Origin: CAYYYW01 sp964476245
GTDB taxonomy: Bacteria > Patescibacteriota > Microgenomatia > UBA1406 > HO2-37-13b
Direction: 5' to 3'
Length of the DNA: 20,960 nt
Assembly (NCBI GenBank): GCA_964476245.1
Contig: CAYYYW010000018.1
Span: 1-20,960, forward strand
Under the pieces are notes generated by a model, which was not told the origin of the DNA, searched no databases, and saw only the letters and a list, made by a program, of their open reading frames with translations. Below are positions 1 through 6,061 of this stretch, in pieces. Position 1 is the stretch's first letter. The number at the start of each line of letters is the position of its first letter. The position numbers were made by a program, and so were the translations under genes.

Positions 1-348
1 TTTATTCCTCAAACAAAAGCGGAAGATAATGATCCGGTTGACGTTTTGGTAATTTCTACCTACCCTGTTCATCCGGGAACAATTATTCCCGCCACTCCAA
101 TAGGCATGTTGGAGATGGAAGATGAGGCGGGGATTGATACTAAAATTATTGCTGTTCCGACTGAAAAAGTCGATCCTTTTAAATCAAATATCAAAGATAT
201 TACGGACTTAAACGACGAAACCAAAAGCATGATCAAGCATTTTTTTGAACATTACAAAGAACTGGAGCCGGGAAAATGGGTAAAAATAGAAAATTTTTTA
301 CCGAAAGAAAAAGCCTTAGAAGCGATAAAAAAAACCCTGGAAAAATAA
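1..348 (+). CDS. ppa: Inorganic pyrophosphatase, 3' part (5' end outside window)
   Basis: Soluble family I pyrophosphatase, which hydrolyses diphosphate to two phosphates and so pulls biosynthetic reactions forward. The frame is open from base 1 and gives 115 residues; the family is usually about 170-180, so roughly the first 60 are missing. Fragment residues 9-14 are D-N-D-P-V-D, the family signature that carries metal-binding aspartates, followed by VLVISTYPVHPG and a M-E-D-E-A-G-I-D-T-K segment typical of the family. The TTG at 46 is not the start because the signature lies upstream of it. The TAA stop is one base before the gyrA ATG, so the two genes are probably co-transcribed and translationally coupled. 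Confidence 0.93.
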   Translation, partial: FIPQTKAEDNDPVDVLVISTYPVHPGTIIPATPIGMLEMEDEAGIDTKIIAVPTEKVDPFKSNIKDITDLNDETKSMIKHFFEHYKELEPGKWVKIENFLPKEKALEAIKKTLEK

Positions 349-349
349 T

Positions 350-2968
350 ATGTCTAATATTCAACCAACCGAAATTTCTACCGAAATGAAGCGAGCGTAT
401 TTAAACTACGCCATGTCTGTTATTGTCTCACGAGCACTTCCTGACGTTCGCGATGGTTTAAAACCTGTTCATCGACGAATTCTTTACACCATGTATCGGT
501 TAGGGTTAACCTCTGGCAGTCGTTTCTCCAAATCTGCCAAAGTTGTCGGTGAGGTTCTGGGAAAATATCATCCTCATGGAGATTTAGCGTTATACGAAGC
601 TCTTACTCGCATGGCTCAAGACTTTTCCATGAGATATCTTCTGGTTCGCGGTCAAGGAAACTTTGGCTCTATCGACGGTGATCCACCAGCCGCCATGCGA
701 TACACTGAAGTGAAATTGACTAAAATTGCCGAAGAAATGCTTTTTGACATTGATAAAGAAACTGTTTCTTGGCTTGATAATTTTGACAGTACGTTAAAAG
801 AGCCTGATTACCTTCCGGCCAAATTACCAAATCTGCTTTTGATGGGTGCCGAAGGAATCGCTGTCGGCATGGCCACTAAAATTCCACCTCACAACTTGAC
901 AGAAATAATTAACGCCTTGTGTCTAATGATCGATAAAGCAAAATTGATTAAAATTACTCAAGAATCTGAACAAATAAAAAAACTAAGTCCAACCAACCCC
1001 AATCAATTAGAACTAATTTCAACTAACTCACCCACCGAAGCTTTAGCGAAGGCGGGTTCCAACCAGTTACAACCAATTATAACCAATTTAACTTTTAACA
1101 CTACTTTAGACGACCTTCTCGAGCATATTAAAGGCCCTGACTTTCCAACCGCCGGAATAATCTACGGATTTTCCGATATCAAACAAGCCTATGCGACCGG
1201 TCGAGGAAAAATTCTAGTTCGGGCAAAATTGGAAAGTGAAGATTTAGGCAAAGGCCTGCCTGCCGGCAGGCAGGGTAAAAATGCCATCGTTATTAATGAG
1301 TTGCCATACCAAGTTAATAAAGCAAAGTTAATTGAAAAAATCGCCCTGCTGGTACGAGATAAGAAAGTTATCGGCATTTCTGACATTCGCGACGAGTCGG
1401 ACAGAGATGGAATTCGTGTTGTCATTGATCTTAAACGAGACGCCGTCTTTAGAAAAGTAGTTAACAACTTATATAAACATACTGAACTGCAAACCAGTTT
1501 TCCCATCAATGTTGTTGTTCTTGTTGACGGAACACCCCAAACTCTTTCGTTGCAATCAATTTTAGAGCTTTATCTCAGACATCGAGTAGAAGTGGTTACC
1601 AAACGATCAGAACATGAATTAAAACAAGCAAAACACCGCGCCCATATTCTCGAAGGTTTATTAATAGCTTTAGACAATATTGACGCTGTAGTTGAAACGA
1701 TTAAAAAATCAAAAAACGAAACCGAAGCTAAGAAAAATTTGATAAGAAAATTTAGCTTAAGCGAGGTACAAGCGCAAGCAATCTTGGATATGCAGCTTAA
1801 AAGACTTACAGGACTGGAGCGGGGAAAAATCGAAGATGAAATAACCATGCTGAAAGAAACAATTACCTATCTTGAAGGCCTTCTAAAAGATATTTTTAAA
1901 ATTCTCAAAGTGATTAAAGATGAACTTTTATATCTTAAAAAGAAATTCGGTGATGAACGAAGAACAAAAATTTTTAAACAAAAACCCGGTGAGTTTTCCG
2001 AAGAAGAATTGATTGAAAACAAAGAAGTAATCATCATCCTTACCAAAGAAGGCTATGTCAAACAAATTCCCCGGGAAACCTTTAGAATTCAACACCGGGG
2101 AGGTAAAGGAGTCTCCGGATTTGACACAAAAGAAGCAGATAATGTTTCTCATATTACTTCAGCTATGGCTCATGACTCAATCTTATTTTTTACAAATCTC
2201 GGCAAGGTTTATCAAACCCGCGTCTGGGAAATTCCTCAAGGAACCAGAATATCTAAAGGGAAGGCTCTCATTAATATCATCAACATCGCCGAAAATGAAA
2301 AAATTACTTCTATTTTAACTTATAATCAAAAACCTGAACCTAACAATCAGCTATCTAAAAATTACATTTTCATGTGTACCAACCACGGAACAGTAAAAAA
2401 GACAGCTCTTTCCCAATTTACTCATATTAGAAACAACGGTATTATCGCTATAAAATTAGCCAAAAATGATGAGCTTTTATGGGTTAAAATTACCGACGGT
2501 AAAAAAATGATTGTTCTTGCCTCACGCAAAGGCAAGGCAATTGTTTTTAAAGAAACCAATGTCCACCCCACTGGAAGAAACAGCATTGGAGTACGGGGAA
2601 TGAGATTATCAAAAGATGATTCCATTTCTTCCATGGATATCTTTGAATCATCTGAAGAAAAAAAGAAAAAGTTAATGGTCGTGACTGAAAACGGTATCGG
2701 CAAAAAAACAAAAATTATCCTTTTCCGACAACAAAAACGCGGCGGGAAGGGAGTTAAAATTGCCAATATTGATCAACGAACCGGCGCTATAGTTTTTTCC
2801 AGTATTATAAACGAGGAAGTTAAAACGGTTATTATCACATCAGAAAACGGTCAAGTAGTAAAAATACCGATATTATCAATTCCTACCTTATCAAGAGTGG
2901 CCAAAGGAGTTATCTTGATGAGGTTTTCTAATAAAACTGACAAAGTCGTCTCGGCGACGTTTATATAA
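350..2968 (+). CDS. gyrA: DNA gyrase subunit A
   Basis: A subunit of DNA gyrase, the ATP-dependent type IIA topoisomerase that introduces negative supercoils together with GyrB (not in this window). 872 residues. The breakage-reunion domain starts normally (residues 10-45, with RALPDVRDGLKPVHRRILY), and the DNA-linking tyrosine is Tyr118 in AAMRYTE. The tower and coiled-coil region follows, with the QAQAILDMQLKRLTGLE motif near 475-490. A beta-pinwheel C-terminal domain carries a GyrA box, QHRGGKG, at 581-587 and a second related segment (QKRGGKG) near 795-801, which argues for GyrA over ParC. Two oddities: about 50 extra residues around 200-250, built on repeat DNA, and a GLPAGRQG peptide at 302-309 encoded by a 20-bp palindrome. 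The start is one base after the pyrophosphatase stop; no strong Shine-Dalgarno site is visible. Confidence 0.96.
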   Translation: MSNIQPTEISTEMKRAYLNYAMSVIVSRALPDVRDGLKPVHRRILYTMYRLGLTSGSRFSKSAKVVGEVLGKYHPHGDLALYEALTRMAQDFSMRYLLVRGQGNFGSIDGDPPAAMRYTEVKLTKIAEEMLFDIDKETVSWLDNFDSTLKEPDYLPAKLPNLLLMGAEGIAVGMATKIPPHNLTEIINALCLMIDKAKLIKITQESEQIKKLSPTNPNQLELISTNSPTEALAKAGSNQLQPIITNLTFNTTLDDLLEHIKGPDFPTAGIIYGFSDIKQAYATGRGKILVRAKLESEDLGKGLPAGRQGKNAIVINELPYQVNKAKLIEKIALLVRDKKVIGISDIRDESDRDGIRVVIDLKRDAVFRKVVNNLYKHTELQTSFPINVVVLVDGTPQTLSLQSILELYLRHRVEVVTKRSEHELKQAKHRAHILEGLLIALDNIDAVVETIKKSKNETEAKKNLIRKFSLSEVQAQAILDMQLKRLTGLERGKIEDEITMLKETITYLEGLLKDIFKILKVIKDELLYLKKKFGDERRTKIFKQKPGEFSEEELIENKEVIIILTKEGYVKQIPRETFRIQHRGGKGVSGFDTKEADNVSHITSAMAHDSILFFTNLGKVYQTRVWEIPQGTRISKGKALINIINIAENEKITSILTYNQKPEPNNQLSKNYIFMCTNHGTVKKTALSQFTHIRNNGIIAIKLAKNDELLWVKITDGKKMIVLASRKGKAIVFKETNVHPTGRNSIGVRGMRLSKDDSISSMDIFESSEEKKKKLMVVTENGIGKKTKIILFRQQKRGGKGVKIANIDQRTGAIVFSSIINEEVKTVIITSENGQVVKIPILSIPTLSRVAKGVILMRFSNKTDKVVSATFI
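981..1099 (+). repeat. Repeat-derived insertion inside gyrA
   Basis: This stretch encodes about residues 210-250 of GyrA and has no counterpart in the usual family sequence between the NLTEIINALCLMID helix and LLEHIKGPDFPTAG. It is made of AACCAA/AACTAA-like short units on both sides of a GC-richer imperfect palindrome at 1030-1056, with ends ACCCACC and GGCGGGT. The core, CCGAAGCTTTAGCGAAGG, matches an element inside ssb (14021-14046) at most positions. The insertion keeps the reading frame. Confidence 0.7.
1255..1274. repeat. 20-bp perfect palindrome within gyrA
   Basis: CCTGCCTGCCGGCAGGCAGG is a perfect inverted repeat centred at 1264/1265. It is translated in gyrA as part of G-L-P-A-G-R-Q-G (residues 302-309), placed between KLESEDLGK and KNAIVINELPYQ, where GyrA proteins have no such peptide. 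It is far more GC-rich than the surrounding gene, which suggests an inserted mobile palindrome. Confidence 0.85.
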
Positions 2969-2978
2969 GTGTTATACT

Positions 2979-2993
2979 AAACCTTCGAGGTTT
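2979..2993 (+). terminator. Small perfect hairpin after gyrA, possible weak terminator
   Basis: AAACCT-TCG-AGGTTT forms a 6-bp stem with a 3-nt loop 11 bases after the gyrA stop. No run of T follows, so intrinsic termination is doubtful; it may act only as a 3' end stabiliser. Confidence 0.25.
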
Positions 2994-3013
2994 GATGAAT
3001 AAACATTATTTTA

Positions 3014-3113
3014 TTGTCATTCCTGCGGAGGCCAGGTACCAGACGGTAACCTGGCGGAAGCAGGAATTCAGAAAAAAAATTATATAGATTCCCGATTAAA
3101 TCGGGAATGACAA
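3014..3113. mobile_element. MITE-like palindromic element between gyrA and folD
   Basis: A 100-bp non-coding element with perfect 10-bp terminal inverted repeats, TTGTCATTCC at 3014-3023 and GGAATGACAA at 3104-3113. Inside are a long imperfect hairpin (CCTGC..GCCAGGTA against TAACCTGGC..GCAGG, 3022-3064) and a short perfect one (ATTCCCGATT/AATCGGGAAT). The TTGTCATTCC-type end resembles widely dispersed bacterial intergenic repeats. It encodes no protein, so mobility would have to be supplied in trans. It fills most of the 179-nt gyrA-folD spacer. Confidence 0.65.
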
Positions 3114-3130
3114 GGTGATTAACCGGATTT

Positions 3131-3136
3131 GATAAT
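3131..3136 (+). promoter_or_regulatory. Possible -10 box of folD
   Basis: GATAAT ends 11 nt before the folD ATG, slightly farther than the TATAAT boxes in front of other genes here. No convincing -35 hexamer is seen; the MITE-like element lies just upstream. Confidence 0.35.
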
Positions 3137-3147
3137 AGACAAACCCT

Positions 3148-4029
3148 ATGAAAATCAACGGCAAACAGATGGCAGAAAAAATAACCAAACATCTAAAAAA
3201 GGAAGTAAAAAAAATAAAAAACAAACCTATACTAGCTGTCTTTTATGTTGGTAACGCTGAAGAAAATCTTTCCTTTATTAAAACAAAAGAAAAAGCAATT
3301 AAAAAAATAAATGGTAAATTTCAATTATTTCATTTTAAAAAAACTCCTAATTTTGAATCGTTTGCTAACAAGCTTAAAAGCGTCGCCGAAGATCCAAAAG
3401 TTACCGGCATTATAATCCAACAACCACTGCCCTCAAGTCTCACTACCGAAAGTTTATTTAATTATATTCCACAAGAAAAAGAGATTGAAGGCCACAAAAG
3501 AAAAAGTCTTTATTTGCCGCCATTAGGACTTGCGGTGTTGACAATTATTAAATATATATTTAAAGCGGGTAGTAAAAAAACAGTTGACGATATAATTGTT
3601 AATCCAAAAAAAGAATTGATTTTTTTCAAAAATGTCTTAAAAAGAAAAAAAATTGTTCTTATTGGTAGAGGAAAAACTGGCGGCCAACCAATTGGTCATA
3701 TTTTAAACATGATGAGAGTTAATTTTATCAATGTCCACAGACAAACACCAAATCCTGAAGTTTTTTATCAAGATGCCGATATTATTATCTGCGCCGTGGG
3801 AAAGAAAGTTTTAGTTAAAGAAATGTTAAAACCGCAGGTGATTTTAATTAATGTTGGACTACGAAAAGAAGATGAAAAATGGAAAGGGGATTATGATGAA
3901 AAAGAAATTAAAGACATTGCTTCGTTCTATACTCCAACTCCAGGCGGCGCTGGACCATTAGACATTGCCTATCTAATGTGCAATTTAGTCGAGGCTACTA
4001 AAATACAACAACGAAATCTTCGAGATTAA
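3148..4029 (+). CDS. folD: FolD: methylenetetrahydrofolate dehydrogenase/cyclohydrolase (divergent)
   Basis: Cytosolic bifunctional enzyme of one-carbon metabolism that converts 5,10-methylene-THF to 10-formyl-THF with NADP. 293 residues, near the family length of about 280-300. The N-terminal catalytic lobe keeps the lysine (Lys47) at the expected four-residue spacing, but the partner tyrosine is Phe43. The QQPLP motif is at 90-94. The usual K-D-V-D-G is K-E-I-E-G at 110-114, and the following P-C-T-P stretch is lost (LPPLG). The Rossmann lobe has G-R-G-K-T-G-G-Q-P-I-G near 173-183 and the family C-terminal signature TPTPGGAGPLDIAYL. The fold assignment is firm; whether both activities survive cannot be read from sequence. 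It converges with lepA, 12 nt away. Confidence 0.88.
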   Translation: MKINGKQMAEKITKHLKKEVKKIKNKPILAVFYVGNAEENLSFIKTKEKAIKKINGKFQLFHFKKTPNFESFANKLKSVAEDPKVTGIIIQQPLPSSLTTESLFNYIPQEKEIEGHKRKSLYLPPLGLAVLTIIKYIFKAGSKKTVDDIIVNPKKELIFFKNVLKRKKIVLIGRGKTGGQPIGHILNMMRVNFINVHRQTPNPEVFYQDADIIICAVGKKVLVKEMLKPQVILINVGLRKEDEKWKGDYDEKEIKDIASFYTPTPGGAGPLDIAYLMCNLVEATKIQQRNLRD

Positions 4030-4041
4030 AAACCTCGGAAG

Positions 4042-6005
4042 TTAATAACGCAGCTTAAATAACTTTAAAAAAGCTTCTTTAGGAATTTCTACTCTGCCAA
4101 TGTTTTTCATCGTTTTTTTACCCTTCTTCTGTTTTTCTAAAAGTTTGTCTTTTCTGGTTCTATCACCACCGTACAACTTTTGAGTAACATCTTTTCGAAA
4201 TGGCGCTATTCTTTCTGAAGTAATAATTTTACCTTTATACTTAACTTGGATCTTTACCTCATACTGTTGACGAGGTATTAATTCTCGCAGTCTTTTAGCA
4301 AGATAGTTAGCTCTCTGACGAATTCTTTCTTTAACAACAATTTCGCAAAATTCATCAACTTCATTACCATTGAGAAGAATCGTCATCATGTCTGCCTCTA
4401 CCTTCTCATGCCGTAGAAATTCCCAATCCAATGAAGCATAACCTGAACTGACACTTTTAAGTTTGTCAAAAAAATTAAAAATCATCTCGCTCATTGGCAT
4501 ATGATAAATTAATACTATTTGACTCTTACCATCCATGGTAATAAATTTACCTCGATAATTTTGACAAAGACGCATAACATCATTTAAATAAATTGAGGCA
4601 GTAATGACTTTAATTTTTAAGATAGGCTCAAAAAACTGTCTTTCTTTCTCCAAAAATTTAACCTGCGGTGGTGTTAATATCAGATTTAATCCATATTCTC
4701 TTTCCAGTCTTTCCCGAACGACATCAGCGTGTAAAAGTCCTAAAAAGCCAACTCGAAAGCCAGATCCTAACGCTTTACTGTATGTTAATTTAAACTCTAA
4801 AGATGAGTCACTTAAATATAATTGTTCTAAAGCTTTTTTTAAATGAAGGTAATCGTTTGTATCTACTGGAAAAATAGAGGCAAAAACCATTGGTTTGATT
4901 TTCCGGTACCCGGGTAGAGGAGAAGTATCTATTTTATCAACGATTGTATCACCTATTGATACTTCATGAATATCTTTTAAATTGGTCACTAAGTAGCCAA
5001 TCTCGCCGGATTTTAAATTTTCTTTTGACTTAAGGTCAGGTGTAAAAATACCCACTTCAAGTATTTCAAGCTCTGTTTTAGTACCATGCAGATAAGCTTT
5101 CATGCCGGATTTTAATTCGCCGTTAAACACCCGAGCAAATAGAACAACACCGCGATATTGATCNNNNNNNNNNNNNNNNNNNNNNNNNNNNNNNNNNNNN
5201 NNNNNNNNNNNNNNNNNNNNNNNNNNNNNNNNNNNNNNNNNNNNNNNNNNNNNNNNNNNNNNNATTTTAATTCGCCGTTAAACACCCGAGCAAATAGAAC
5301 AACACCGCGATATTGATCATAATAAGAATCGAAAATTAAAGACTGAATTTTATTGCTCTGAGGGAAACCCGTGACAGAATCTATCTCTACTGGAGGAGGG
5401 ATTTTTTCAATCACCGCTTGTAATAATTTTTCCACATTCTGCCCGGTTTTTGCCGATACTTCATGTATATCCGCCTCTTCAACGCCCAAAAATTCCACCA
5501 TCTGTTTTTTAGTTTCAGAAATCTGAGCCGCAGGCAGATCAATTTTATTTATTGCCGGTATGATAACCAAATTCTGTTCAAGAGCTTTTTGCGCATTAAC
5601 TACCGTTTGCGCTTGAATTCCGCAGCTGGCATCAACTAAAAGAATAACTCCTTCAACACAACCCAAAGTTCTTTCCACTTCGTAAGAAAAATCCACATGA
5701 CCGGGAGTATCAATCAGATTCAAAATAAAAAAATCGTTATTTTGTTTATTAGTTAACGCGTTAACGGGTTGCGAAATATTATTTTCTAACTCGTTAACTC
5801 GCGAACTCGTTAACCGATATAACATTCTAACAGGAGCTAGTTTAATGGTTATCCCACGCTCTCTTGAAATTGGATTGCGATCCAGCAATTGTTCCACATG
5901 CTCTCCCGGCTTTACCATGCCGGTTATTTCCAAAAACCGATCAGCCAAGGTAGATTTCCCATGGTCTACGTGAGCGATAATGGCAAAATTACGAATATTA
6001 TTCAT
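4042..6005 (-). CDS. lepA: Elongation factor 4 (LepA), split by an assembly gap
   Basis: Ribosome-associated translational GTPase linked to back-translocation and to translation initiation and ribosome assembly. The ATG is at 6005. G1 is AHVDHGKST (residues 11-19), the switch I segment is RERGITIKL, G3 is DTPGHVDF and G4 is NKID. The C-terminal part has the LepA-specific LGFLGLLHADVVRERLEREYGL and a tail with YGGDRTRKDKLLEKQKKGKKTMK. The frame is broken only by the 100-N gap at 5164-5263. The 55 bases on either side of it are identical, and joining ..ARVFNGELK to FNGELKSGMKAY.. removes 155 nt. That leaves 1809 nt, 602 residues, which is the normal LepA length. About 22 extra residues (64-85) between switch I and G3 come from GTTAAC-rich repeat DNA. 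Stop is TAA. Confidence 0.93.
5109..5163. repeat. Left copy of the 55-bp duplication at the scaffold gap
   Basis: This 55-base segment, ending directly at the N run, is identical to 5264-5318, which begins directly after the N run. It encodes the lepA segment DQYRGVVLFARVFNGELK. An exact duplication abutting a fixed-size gap is what is expected when two contigs that overlap by an assembly k-mer are scaffolded without being merged. Confidence 0.95.
5164..5263. other. 100-N scaffold gap, probably artefactual
   Basis: Exactly 100 undetermined bases. The flanking exact 55-bp repeats imply that the true gap length is negative (the contigs overlap), so no sequence is likely to be missing and lepA should be read through. 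Confidence 0.95.
5264..5318. repeat. Right copy of the 55-bp duplication at the scaffold gap
   Basis: Identical to 5109-5163. Either copy plus the Ns can be removed to restore the lepA frame. Confidence 0.95.
5752..5814 (-). repeat. GTTAAC-rich repeat inserted in lepA
   Basis: On the coding strand this reads as two direct copies of GTTAACGAGTT separated by CGCGA, a further TA tail, an AT spacer, then CCCGTTAACGCGTTAAC. It encodes LepA residues about 64-85 (RLTSSRVNELENNISQPVNA) between switch I and the G3 motif, a position where LepA normally has only a short turn. Frame is maintained. Confidence 0.65.
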
Positions 6006-6014
6006 CTTTTTATT

Positions 6015-6043
6015 AAAGACTGTCTTTAATAAAGACAGTCTTT
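6015..6043. repeat. 29-bp palindrome, copy 1 (GT39 gene - lepA spacer)
   Basis: AAAGACTGTCTTT, a 3-nt loop, then AAAGACAGTCTTT: a 13-bp perfect stem, each arm itself nearly self-complementary. The reverse complement occurs base for base at 17745-17773. Here it lies in the 56-nt spacer upstream of lepA and could act as a hairpin in a transcript from the glycosyltransferase gene, although no long T run follows. Confidence 0.85.
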
Positions 6044-6061
6044 ATTTATATTTTAAACTTT

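Noticed and set aside
46..48. TTG as the start of the pyrophosphatase
   Set aside because: The frame is open to base 1 and includes the family signature D-N-D-P-V-D upstream of the TTG, so the gene is truncated by the window edge.
1189..1848. Open frames antisense to gyrA
   Set aside because: They have no family resemblance, lack promoters and mirror the codon structure of gyrA; shadows of the real gene.
350..2968. ParC instead of GyrA
   Set aside because: The C-terminal domain has a GyrA box QHRGGKG at 581-587 and a second related segment, typical of GyrA.
4016..4044. Bidirectional terminator between folD and lepA (CTTCGAG..CTCGGAAG)
   Set aside because: The stem needs a bulge and no T run follows on either strand; too weak to list as a feature.
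5112..5263. lepA as a pseudogene or a two-gene split with a GTG start at 5130
   Set aside because: The exact 55-bp duplication around the Ns explains the break, and collapsing it gives a complete LepA.
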